DNA of 64,000 bases from Fulvitalea axinellae (GTDB lineage Bacteria > Bacteroidota > Bacteroidia > Cytophagales > Cyclobacteriaceae), in contig NZ_AP025314.1 of assembly GCF_036492835.1 (NCBI RefSeq), positions 4,258,010-4,322,009 on the forward strand, read 5' to 3'. This document shows positions 1 through 6,857 of the stretch, piece after piece. The position numbers were made by a program, and so were the translations under genes. Numbering within the stretch: position 1 is the first letter of the stretch; each line of letters starts with the position of its first letter. The notes beneath the pieces are model-generated. The model had not been told where the DNA came from and did not search any database. It was given only the letters and a program-made list of their open reading frames with translations.

Positions 1-706
1 CCTCAATATTGGTATTGAACCGGCTTTGGGTAAAGGCCAGTTGGTCCACCACCACGCCCGTCTGCGAGGCTTTCATGCGGTACTGGCTCAAGACATTGGT
101 GGCGATATCCGCCGACCTCGCCAGCTCCATACCGCCCGCCGCCGCCAAATTCAGGGTGGCCGGCAAGGCCTGTATCTGCTGGTCGGCCTTAAAGCCCGCC
201 AAGGCCAGATACCCCATACCGTCGGCGCTTTGCCGGGCGCTGAACACCGTAGTGTCCCCGGCTTCCCGCGCCGCAGCTTTCAGGCCCACCATCTCGGTCC
301 GGGTAGCGTTCGAAAGGGCCTGCACGTTGCTCATGCTCTTCTCGAATCCCGCCCCCGTGCCCACAAGGCCGGTGGCCAAGGCGCCGGTGCTCAGCGTAAG
401 CCCGAGCCCGGCCACCGTACTCCGCAGTCCGGCCATAGCGCCGGTGCCGGCTTTCGCCCGTCTTTCCAGCGTACCCAGCCCCCTTATCGATGCCGGGCCC
501 AGACCGCCCACCTTGCGCCTTACGCCCTCCGCCGACCGGCCGAGCGTCACAAAGCGCCCGTTGGCGTCCCGCAGTCTGCCGTTGGCGTCCTTGGTAAAGC
601 GGTTCAGCGACGCGTCCGCCCGCTCGGCGTTATTCACCAGGCTTGGCAATACGGCGTTGCCGTTGGTGTCAACGTCTATTTTGTAAGAATAACCCTGAGA
701 GCTCAC
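1..706 (-). CDS. Phage tail tape measure protein (N-terminal part, cut by window edge)
   Basis: About 235 N-terminal residues are visible; the frame stays open to the window edge. The region around residues 95-230 reads like the TP901-type tape-measure core: a Gly/Ala-rich hydrophobic stretch, then 'GAGFEKSMSNVQALS', then 'AREAGDTTVFSARQSADGM' and 'LAAAGGMELARSADIATNVLSQY'. Family knowledge: this protein sets tail length and is the scaffold on which the tube polymerises. The start is taken as GTG at 706 behind an AAGAAAGGA ribosome-binding site; no ATG is suitably placed. The start overlaps the end of the frameshifted chaperone frame, the usual chaperone/tape-measure layout. The bulk of the gene lies outside the window. 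Confidence 0.88.
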   Translation of the reverse strand, partial: MSSQGYSYKIDVDTNGNAVLPSLVNNAERADASLNRFTKDANGRLRDANGRFVTLGRSAEGVRRKVGGLGPASIRGLGTLERRAKAGTGAMAGLRSTVAGLGLTLSTGALATGLVGTGAGFEKSMSNVQALSNATRTEMVGLKAAAREAGDTTVFSARQSADGMGYLALAGFKADQQIQALPATLNLAAAGGMELARSADIATNVLSQYRMKASQTGVVVDQLAFTQSRFNTNIE

Positions 707-892
707 CCGCCGTCCTTTCTTTTTCCTTGTTCCTTATATCCTCCAGTATGGCGTATTTCATCGCCCATTCGCCGTCCGAAAGGCTGTCCGGATCGGCGCT
801 GATATTGTGGTATTGGAGAAGCGTGTTGACATAAAGGAGCGAGTCCTCGCGAACCCGCTCCTTAGCCTTCCCTAACAGCTTCCCCAGCTCAC
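669..892 (-). CDS. Tail assembly chaperone, -1 frameshift extension (gpGT-type)
   Basis: Seen directly: downstream of the chaperone's AAAAAAC heptamer the -1 frame is open for about 74 codons, beginning 'RELGKLLGKAKERVRED' and ending 'SGLFLQNRR', with its stop at 671-669 inside the tape-measure gene. The extension has no good start of its own and is charged and helical, as T-type domains are. Known biology: most long-tailed phages make a short G protein and a minor G-T fusion by programmed frameshifting just upstream of the tape-measure gene; both chaperone the tape measure. The full fusion would span 669-1240, about 190 residues. Expression of the fusion is inferred. Confidence 0.8.
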
Positions 893-1240
893 GTTTTTTC
901 TTTCCACCAGTCTAAAAAGGCAGTATTCCGTCACGGCCATATACACCTCTACGTCGTCCAGAACCTGCTCCAGCGTCAACTCGCCGCCCAGAAAACAGTC
1001 CACAAAAAGCTTCTCCGCTTTTTTGTAGCTGTCCATCCGGCCGTTCTCGTCTTCCGCCAGATTCTCGGCCGCCGCCATTTCCTGACGCGTAGGCATTCGG
1101 AAAAACACCGCCTTGCCGTCCACGTCCAAATACTTAACCTTGCCGTACTTCTCTTTCCACGCCCTCACGTCCGCCTCGCAAGCTTTCGGCACTTTGAATT
1201 CTTGCGCTTCCGCATCTTTGTTTCCCGTTTTGTCAGCCAT
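872..1240 (-). CDS. Phage tail assembly chaperone (short form, gpG-type)
   Basis: A 122-residue soluble acidic protein. It sits between the tail tube gene and the tape-measure gene, where the tail assembly chaperone lies in Mu-like and lambda-like phages. I identify it from position and from the in-phase slippery heptamer near its 3' end rather than from a family motif. Residues 38-60 ('YLDVDGKAVFFRMPTRQEM') resemble the opening of this protein class, and the C-terminal half is rich in Asp/Glu. Frameshifting at codons 115-116 would replace its last few residues with the extension ending at 669. Confidence 0.75.
   Translation of the reverse strand: MADKTGNKDAEAQEFKVPKACEADVRAWKEKYGKVKYLDVDGKAVFFRMPTRQEMAAAENLAEDENGRMDSYKKAEKLFVDCFLGGELTLEQVLDDVEVYMAVTEYCLFRLVERKNVSWGSC
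893..899 (-). promoter_or_regulatory. Programmed -1 frameshift slippery heptamer A AAA AAC
   Basis: On the minus strand the chaperone is read AGA AAA AAC GTG, so the heptamer A-AAA-AAC lies in exactly the zero-frame phase needed for tandem -1 slippage. An inverted repeat (856-863 with 834-841, AAGGAGCG/CGCTCCTT) begins about 30 nt downstream and could act as a stimulator. The zero frame stops 21 nt after the heptamer's last base. Confidence 0.82.
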
Positions 1241-1316
1241 CCGAATACCGTTTAAACAGTGTTTAAATACTTGTTAAAAAAGGGATAGGGCCCCGTAGCC
1301 GAGGCCAAATCCGCAT

Positions 1317-1766
1317 TTACACGCGATGCTCGATCCGCAAGCACTTGAAAGGTATCGACACCTTCATATGGGTGTTGCCCTGGCCGAACTTTTTTCCCGA
1401 TTCCGCGAACTTCACGCCCACCAGCCGGTCCACAGTAGTCTTGGCCGCCAAGCCCCCGGCCGTCTGGCCCTTCGGCACGTAACTCACGATAATGTCCACT
1501 TCCAGATCGGTCACGTCATCATCGCCCCGTTTCTTGGCTTCGGCCACCATCGCCTCATAGCCCGACTGAAGCATTTCCATGCTTCCCTCGTGCGTCTTGT
1601 TTCCCTCGCCGATAAACAGCGGATTCCTTCCCGCACCGTACACGTGCTCCAGTTCCTTGCTCGTCTTGTACTCGATATCCGTCAGTTCCGCTATCGGCCT
1701 GCCGTCCATGATCACCGACAGCTCGTACCAGCTGTATTGCGCCGTCTTGGTATTGAATGTCTCCAT
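1317..1766 (-). CDS. Phage tail tube protein
   Basis: 149 residues, directly downstream of the sheath gene with a TAATG stop/start overlap. The N-terminal segment 'SWYELSVIMDGRPIAELTDIEYKTSKE' has the beta-strand pattern of contractile-tail tube proteins, and the length fits Mu gpM-type tubes. Known role: stacked hexameric rings form the inner conduit inside the sheath. The assignment rests on gene order (sheath, tube, chaperone, tape measure) and general resemblance. It is translationally coupled to the sheath gene. Confidence 0.78.
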   Translation of the reverse strand: METFNTKTAQYSWYELSVIMDGRPIAELTDIEYKTSKELEHVYGAGRNPLFIGEGNKTHEGSMEMLQSGYEAMVAEAKKRGDDDVTDLEVDIIVSYVPKGQTAGGLAAKTTVDRLVGVKFAESGKKFGQGNTHMKVSIPFKCLRIEHRV

Positions 1767-2923
1767 TATTCCAGGCTTTTAGCGAATCCCAAATTAACCT
1801 CTATGTTCTTGTGGTAAGACCTGGGCAACACCGACAAACGGACCTCCGTTTTGCCCGTGCCCAGCGTGTCCTGTCCGGCGTCCACATAACTGCCGAAAGC
1901 GCTTATCTCGCCGTTCGCGGTCATAGCCTGGTTCACCGCGTCGTCGATTTTGCCCTGCAAGCGCTTCAGCTCGCCCGGCGAAATCCTGCCCCCGCGGTCC
2001 ACGGCGTAGTCGTCGTTCACAAAGTCCAGGTAGACCCCGTAGGCGATTCTCTGCACCTTGTCTATCACCCTGCCTCTGGCGAAGCTGGCGTAATCGTCCG
2101 TATTCGAAGTGGCCGCGGGGTCGTCGTTGTAGAAGTACCCGGCCTTGCCCACCCGCACCAGCGGAAACACGTAACCCTTGTCGTGCAACGTGTCCGCCTT
2201 GGGCACAAAAGCCTCAGCCGTGGTCGCCCCGTCGGTAAGGTAAGCCTCGTCCACGCCAAGGTCGCCCGAAGCCACGCGCCCTATATTCCGCTGTACGGCT
2301 ATCTTGGAGTAAAGCCCCAGCAGAAACCCCACTTTGGCTTCGGCGCTGTCTTTGGCGCCGTGCATCGTTATCTGCACCCGGTTGTCGCTCGCCGTCTTCA
2401 GGTCTTTCAGCTTGCTCACGTCGCCGTCCCAAGCCCTGCCCGGAAGGATGCACCGGGTCGGCATATGCCTGCCCGACAAGTCCTCGCAAAGCGCCTGCGC
2501 ATTGGCCATCGCCGCGTACACGTCCGGGTCCAGCCCTTCCGTTATCGTCGGCGTATAGCTCTCGGCCCTCTCGGGGTTCACGCCCCAGATCCGCACCCGC
2601 CCGTTCGACGCCTGCAACAGCTTTTTGGCCAAGTCCTTGGTCACGTCGCAAATGTCCTCCAAACTTGTCTCCCCGCTCACCAGCAACAGCCAAAGCTCCT
2701 GGCCGTCACCGGCCTGTCCGTAAAATTCCCGGACCTCCGCCAGCGCCAAGCCCGTCAGGCCCAGGGCCTCGGCCTCCGCCAGGCTATGTACCGCCTTGGC
2801 CTCGTTTAGACCGATATGGTCCGTGGCCGTACCCGAAAGCACCAGCCCGGCCACGCCGTCGCCCGAAGGGTCGGAGCCCCCGAGGGCCCCGTTCCCAAGC
2901 GTAAATGTTACGTCCGGTTTCAT
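1766..2923 (-). CDS. Contractile tail sheath protein (DUF2586-like)
   Basis: 385 residues. The N-terminus 'MKPDVTFTLGNGALGGSDPSGDGVAGLVLSG' and the central 'LLLVSGETSLEDICD' resemble the DUF2586 sheath proteins found in Mu-like phages of Bacteroidota. The C-terminal part (from about residue 215: 'RNIGRVASGDLGVDEAYLTDG', 'KRLQGKIDDAVNQAMTANGEIS') matches the usual C-terminal sheath core with its closing extended strand. Known role: forms the outer contractile tube that drives DNA injection. It overlaps the preceding small gene by 4 bp (ATGA) and the tube gene by 1 bp. Its presence makes this a myovirus-type tail. Confidence 0.83.
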   Translation of the reverse strand: MKPDVTFTLGNGALGGSDPSGDGVAGLVLSGTATDHIGLNEAKAVHSLAEAEALGLTGLALAEVREFYGQAGDGQELWLLLVSGETSLEDICDVTKDLAKKLLQASNGRVRIWGVNPERAESYTPTITEGLDPDVYAAMANAQALCEDLSGRHMPTRCILPGRAWDGDVSKLKDLKTASDNRVQITMHGAKDSAEAKVGFLLGLYSKIAVQRNIGRVASGDLGVDEAYLTDGATTAEAFVPKADTLHDKGYVFPLVRVGKAGYFYNDDPAATSNTDDYASFARGRVIDKVQRIAYGVYLDFVNDDYAVDRGGRISPGELKRLQGKIDDAVNQAMTANGEISAFGSYVDAGQDTLGTGKTEVRLSVLPRSYHKNIEVNLGFAKSLE

Positions 2924-3246
2924 TCGCCTTTCAGTTTAGCCAGTTCCTCTTCGTCCTTCTTCAGGCTCGCCTCGCGCTCCGCGCGGGTGTCCTCGTCCAG
3001 ATCCTCCAGAAGCTTCTCTTTTCCCCAAGCTATATCCCTTTCCAGCGCCTCGATCCGTTCCGCTTCCAGCCCGTCCGCCGCAGGGTCGGGCCTGTCCACC
3101 GTCTCCACTTCGCCCGGCTTGCCCGTCAGCGTCAACTGGTGGTTCCTGGCGTCGTTGGGCTTCGCGAAAGCCATCCCGTCCGTAGTAAAGTGGAAGCGCT
3201 TCACGTCCGGGTGCGCGTCAAAATATTCCTTATGCCTTTCTTCCAT
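2920..3246 (-). CDS. Hypothetical phage protein with acidic coiled-coil tail
   Basis: 108 residues, not recognised. The N-terminal half ('KRFHFTTDGMAFAKPNDARNHQLTL') looks like a small globular domain. The C-terminal half is a strongly charged helix (ERIEALERDIAW... REASLKKDEEELAKL). It overlaps the holin-like gene upstream by 17 bp and the sheath gene downstream by 4 bp, so it is certainly part of the late transcript. A tail or assembly role is only inferred from position. Confidence 0.65.
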   Translation of the reverse strand: MEERHKEYFDAHPDVKRFHFTTDGMAFAKPNDARNHQLTLTGKPGEVETVDRPDPAADGLEAERIEALERDIAWGKEKLLEDLDEDTRAEREASLKKDEEELAKLKGE

Positions 3247-3625
3247 TCCGTTTCCTTTTGTCCATTACGTTCCTGATCATATGCGACCCGAAGAAAAAGG
3301 CCGCCACCATCATCGCCAAGGTGAAAATGCTTGTCGCCACCTCGAAGATGAACTTGGCGTATTCCCGGTCGAAAGGGTAGGCCGCTACGGCCCCCACCAC
3401 CAAACCCAGAAACACCGCCATAATCATCACGGCCAGATAGCGCCGTGTCACGCTCCGTGTACCGTTTTCCTCCAGCGTGCCCTTCACATACTCCGTATGC
3501 GCCCGCACCCTTTCCATATCCGCCTCGGCCCGTTCTTCGTTTGTATAAAACATCTTGTCGATGCCCGACGTCACGGTGTCGAACATCTTCTGTGCGTCCA
3601 GGTTCTTTTTGCCGAAAAGCCCCAT
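3230..3625 (-). CDS. Holin-like membrane protein
   Basis: 131 residues: a soluble N-terminal helix (residues 1-60), then two clear hydrophobic segments (about 64-83 'YLAVMIMAVFLGLVVGAVAA' and 91-113, containing 'VATSIFTLAMMVAAFFFGS'), then a basic tail (KRKRNGRKA). The final helix and 'FFFGSH' recall the GTA_holin_3TM class. It lies next to the endolysin-like peptidase, so the lysis role fits. Known role: holins permeabilise the inner membrane and release or activate the endolysin. An uncharacterised small membrane protein remains possible. Confidence 0.68.
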   Translation of the reverse strand: MGLFGKKNLDAQKMFDTVTSGIDKMFYTNEERAEADMERVRAHTEYVKGTLEENGTRSVTRRYLAVMIMAVFLGLVVGAVAAYPFDREYAKFIFEVATSIFTLAMMVAAFFFGSHMIRNVMDKRKRNGRKA

Positions 3626-3626
3626 A

Positions 3627-4100
3627 TCAAGCCTTGTCCAAAGCCCAATATTGCGTTTTCCCGGCCACCTTCACGGCCCGAAGCGCCTGCTTGCGGTTGC
3701 CCTTCTCCCGAAGCGACACATGCACCCAGGCGGGCTCAATATCGTCGCCGAATTCCCAAATCAATTGGTCAAACTCGCAGTGGTTCAGGATAAAGTGGAA
3801 AATCTCCCTGTTCGAGATACCGCCGTACACATGCCCGTCCACGTCCATAGCCTGCCCAAAGCAGTGCTGGCTCGTCGGCGACCCGCCGATACGGCGGTTA
3901 AGCGCCGGACTGCGGAAAAAGCTCGTCACCGCCACCGGACCGCCGGCCCGTTTCCTGAGCGGTTCGAACACCTCCTCGGCCAAACGGCGCATATTCGCCA
4001 GCGCCTTCTCCGTAGGCTCGTTCACTATCGCGTGCCTGATCGCCGTTTCCGACTTCACGGCCTCCCGGTAGCTCACGTTTTCGCTAATATTCTTCTTCAT
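3627..4100 (-). CDS. Peptidase M15 family endolysin (D-Ala-D-Ala carboxypeptidase type)
   Basis: 157 residues. Residues 78-90 contain the M15 zinc signature SxHxxGxAxD ('SQHCFGQAMDVD'), and 'WVHVSL' near residue 128 supplies the second zinc His. 'VAVTSFFRSPALNRRIGGS' is the typical preceding strand-turn of phage M15A peptidases. No signal peptide, so it needs a holin for export. It sits 3 bp downstream of the small coiled-coil membrane gene and just upstream of the holin-like gene, forming a lysis cassette. It probably cleaves peptide stems of peptidoglycan. Confidence 0.9.
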   Translation of the reverse strand: MKKNISENVSYREAVKSETAIRHAIVNEPTEKALANMRRLAEEVFEPLRKRAGGPVAVTSFFRSPALNRRIGGSPTSQHCFGQAMDVDGHVYGGISNREIFHFILNHCEFDQLIWEFGDDIEPAWVHVSLREKGNRKQALRAVKVAGKTQYWALDKA

Positions 4101-4103
4101 GGG

Positions 4104-4358
4104 TTATTCCCGTTTAGAGTAAATTTCACGTTCCACCTCCGCCACACGCTCCTCCAGCCTGTCCACCTTTTCCTTCTGGTCGATAGCCTTGTTAAAGAGC
4201 GTCTTCAGCTGTTCGTTCTGCTTCACCAGCTCCATCCGGATCTCGTTTATCAGCGTCTTCAGGCTTCCCATATTCTGAAGGAACACCCGGAACAGCAACA
4301 GCAGGACCGCCACCAAAAAACCGGCGACCCCGCCCAACACCCACACTTGCGTCTCCAT
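4104..4358 (-). CDS. Small membrane protein with coiled coil (spanin-like candidate)
   Basis: 84 residues: one N-terminal membrane helix (about residues 5-27) followed by a long charged coiled coil (KTLINEIRMELVKQNEQL... EKVDRLEERVAEVE). This N-in anchored coiled coil resembles an i-spanin (Rz), and the gene lies in the lysis cassette. No outer-membrane partner lipoprotein (Rz1) is visible in an overlapping frame, so the spanin role is inference. It could also simply be a structural accessory. Confidence 0.55.
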   Translation of the reverse strand: METQVWVLGGVAGFLVAVLLLLFRVFLQNMGSLKTLINEIRMELVKQNEQLKTLFNKAIDQKEKVDRLEERVAEVEREIYSKRE

Positions 4359-4367
4359 AGCCTACGC

Positions 4368-5279
4368 TTATGCGGTAGCCTGGCGGATCACCACCACGCC
4401 CTTGTTGTCCTTGCGTCTACGGCGTCCGCCGGCGCGTACCAAAGTCGAATACACGTCGCCGTAATATTCCGGCTTGTTCTGCTCCTCAAAGAATTTTACC
4501 GTACCCATAGCTTTCGCCAAGGCGTCCTTCTGCCAGCACAACGCGCCTTCGCAATCGCCCGTGGCGCCCGCCGATCCCGGAGCCTTCAAGGTTCCGTCCG
4601 AGGCGTAGGTCAATACGGAGCTTCGTTCCAGAATCACAAAGCCGTGAAGCTTCGCCACCGCTCCCATACGGCGTTCTCCCTCCGTAAGGTCACGCTGAAG
4701 TATGGCCGATACCTGGTCGTCGGGAAACAACTGAGATTCCATTTCCGAGGGAAGGATAGCAAAACGGTTTTCCTTGGATACGTTTTGCTTGTTCAGCAAA
4801 ACTTTCGCCCTTTTCAGGTCGGTTCGGGCGCAGGCCTTGCGTTGCCCCGTGGCCGAATCGGCGGTAGCCTCGGAGGCTTCCCTGCTGGTCTCGATGATAC
4901 TTGACCCCGGCAGATCCTTCGCCCACTTGTACAGGAAGTCTTCCGCCACGGTCTCCTTCAGCGACTGCTTGTCTTCGCCTATTGCCGAATCACGTTTGTC
5001 GTAACTCAGCTCCACCTTATCAGCGTTGGTGATCAAAGTGGGGTCGGTGGTGTACTCTTCCAGCGCATACGTGACATCCGTATCCGACCTGCGCCTGATT
5101 GTCGCCGGTAGCGAACCTCTGTTCTTTTCCGTATTACCGGCTCCGCCACTCTGCGGTATATGCACCACGACGCCTTCCAACACGTACTCCGACTCGTCTT
5201 TCACAAACTGGAGGAACTGATTGTCCTTAAAGACCGCCTCCTCAATGTCCTTTTGCCAAATTTCTACTTGTAGCCCCAT
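4368..5279 (-). CDS. Major capsid protein
   Basis: 303 residues, immediately downstream (3 bp) of the protease/scaffold gene, where Mu-like phages place the major head protein. The opening 'MGLQVEIWQKDIEEAVFKDNQFLQFVKDESEYVLEGVVVHIPQSG' reads like the N-arm and first strands of an HK97-type shell protein in Bacteroidota Mu-like phages. Residues around 155-200 ('RTDLKRAKVLLNKQNVSKENRFAILPSEMESQL') match the usual A-domain entry. Known role: T-number shell formation after proteolytic maturation. Not supported by a catalytic motif, only by fold-like pattern, size and order. Confidence 0.8.
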   Translation of the reverse strand: MGLQVEIWQKDIEEAVFKDNQFLQFVKDESEYVLEGVVVHIPQSGGAGNTEKNRGSLPATIRRRSDTDVTYALEEYTTDPTLITNADKVELSYDKRDSAIGEDKQSLKETVAEDFLYKWAKDLPGSSIIETSREASEATADSATGQRKACARTDLKRAKVLLNKQNVSKENRFAILPSEMESQLFPDDQVSAILQRDLTEGERRMGAVAKLHGFVILERSSVLTYASDGTLKAPGSAGATGDCEGALCWQKDALAKAMGTVKFFEEQNKPEYYGDVYSTLVRAGGRRRRKDNKGVVVIRQATA

Positions 5280-5282
5280 CTC

Positions 5283-6242
5283 TTACAGGTCTTTTGGTTC
5301 AACTCCGTACTCGGCCTTGTACAGTGCCTTGAAGCGGGCCGAGTCGTTCAGCTTCAAGTTTTCCAGATAATCCGGATGCCTCTTGCTAAGCTCCGCGAAG
5401 CCCATATCCTTGGCCCCCTCGGGCGCTCCCGGATTCCCGTCGCCACCGCCTTGGGGCACATCGGCAAGGTTCACCACGGCGGGCATTGCCTCGAAGATGT
5501 TCTTCAAGTCGGCGTCCGACAGCTTCATATAAGTCTCTTTCGAGCCCGCCGTAATTTTCTTATCCGCTATCGCCTTGTCCACCAAAGCCTCGCGGTCCTT
5601 AAGCTCCAGGGCTTTTTTAGCCTCGGCTTTTTCGGCCTTCAGCGTTTCCAGCTCCGCCTTCATCTTCACGTTCTCGGCGTTAAGCTTCAACACCGATTTG
5701 ATCACTTCCCCGTCACTGGCGCCGTCGCTCAGCTCCAGTCCGGCCACAAGCGTCACTTTCAAAGTGTTCGTTTTCTCGTCGCTCATTTGTCGTTTATTGT
5801 TTTTCAAATCAAACTTCTCAGTCACAGCCGACAGGTTCATCACGTTCCCCTTGTCGTCATAAAGCACAAAGGCGTTTTGGTTTCCTCCGAAAGGCACCAC
5901 GCTGATCTCGCGAAGTATCCACTTGGTCACCCATTCGCCCTCAATCTCCTGCGGAATCACGCCCACGCTCGCCATCTTTATGTAGCCGTCATCCACCTTG
6001 CCCTCGATCTTCCGGGCAAACTCGTCCTTGCCGTCAAACTCGGCCTCCGACGTTATCTTTCCGCCGTCCCCGGTCTTCAGCTCCGTCCAGCGCCCTATGG
6101 GCGGGCGGTCCTCGTCATGGTTGTACAGCATCACCGGATTCTTCCGGAACTGTCCGAAATCCCCGCCGTCGCTCTTTAGCCGGAGCCCGTACACGTTCTT
6201 GCTCTCGTCCGAGACCAAAAACCGTCTTTTGTCTTTACTCAT
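5283..6242 (-). CDS. Prohead protease / scaffold protein
   Basis: About 319 residues from ATG 6242 (behind GGAAAGCG); a start at 6290 or 6353 is also possible. The first 150 residues ('FLVSDESKNVYGLRLKSDGGDFGQFRKNPVMLYNHDEDRPPIGRW...') resemble HK97/S78-type prohead proteases, with a candidate catalytic His in 'YNHDED' and Ser in 'KMASVGVIP'. The rest is a scaffold: a long coiled coil ('LNAENVKMKAELETLKAEKAEAKKALELKDREAL') and a Gly/Pro-rich tail. Known role: the protease removes the scaffold during head maturation. An internal ATG at 5786 would give the scaffold alone. Confidence 0.78.
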   Translation of the reverse strand: MSKDKRRFLVSDESKNVYGLRLKSDGGDFGQFRKNPVMLYNHDEDRPPIGRWTELKTGDGGKITSEAEFDGKDEFARKIEGKVDDGYIKMASVGVIPQEIEGEWVTKWILREISVVPFGGNQNAFVLYDDKGNVMNLSAVTEKFDLKNNKRQMSDEKTNTLKVTLVAGLELSDGASDGEVIKSVLKLNAENVKMKAELETLKAEKAEAKKALELKDREALVDKAIADKKITAGSKETYMKLSDADLKNIFEAMPAVVNLADVPQGGGDGNPGAPEGAKDMGFAELSKRHPDYLENLKLNDSARFKALYKAEYGVEPKDL

Positions 6243-6422
6243 GCGCCATTCGCTTTCCGTTTCGTTACCAATCAAGACCTGATTCTTCATCAATCGAGAC
6301 CTAATATTAGCCCCGAAGACCGGCGCCGACAAACAACAGTGCAAGCCTTCCACGGATCAATGCAAGCATAGCGCAACGCCTTTTTTATATAGGTGTCACC
6401 CCCCAATTTCACGGGAAAAACG

Positions 6423-6857
6423 ATGGGCAAATACGACGAAATAAGAGAGGTGGCGCAGGGCCTCTACATAAAAGGGAAGCTCTCCAAAAAGAAAATAGCC
6501 GAGTTCGTGGGGGTGACGGACAAAACCCTCCGCACGTGGGTCGAAAAACATGCCTGGGACCAACTCAAAGAGGCCCAAAGCGTAACCCGCCAACAGCTTC
6601 TGGCCGACGCTTACGCGCAACTAAAGGCCGTAAACAAAGCCGTACAGGACCGGGGCGGGGTGCCCGACAAGGCGCTCACCGACGCCAAAAGCGTACTGCG
6701 CAAAGAGATAGAACAGCTCTCCGACAGCCCGTTGCACCTCTACGTCGAGATATACACCGAAGTCTCCGAATGGCTGGTGGAACAGCGTCCCGACAAGGCC
6801 GGAGAGGTCAGCAAGCTGTTTCTGGAATTCCTCGACCAAAAAAACGAATCCGCATGA
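6423..6857 (+). CDS. Terminase small subunit-like protein with HTH
   Basis: 144 residues from ATG 6423. Residues 1-45 ('MGKYDEIREVAQGLYIKGKLSKKKIAEFVGVTDKTLRTWVEKHAWDQL') form a homeodomain-like helix-turn-helix of the kind in phage small terminases (DUF1804 / terminase_5 type). The remainder is helical. The stop overlaps the large-subunit start (ATGA at 6854-6857), so the two are translationally coupled. Known role: recognises phage DNA and loads the large subunit for packaging. This is the first gene of the rightward head block, divergent from the protease gene. Confidence 0.82.
   Translation: MGKYDEIREVAQGLYIKGKLSKKKIAEFVGVTDKTLRTWVEKHAWDQLKEAQSVTRQQLLADAYAQLKAVNKAVQDRGGVPDKALTDAKSVLRKEIEQLSDSPLHLYVEIYTEVSEWLVEQRPDKAGEVSKLFLEFLDQKNESA

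Noticed and set aside
9..834. Rightward open frames over the tape-measure gene
   Set aside because: The opposite strand encodes a clear tape-measure protein and the frameshift extension; the rightward frames are shadows of GC-rich coding DNA.
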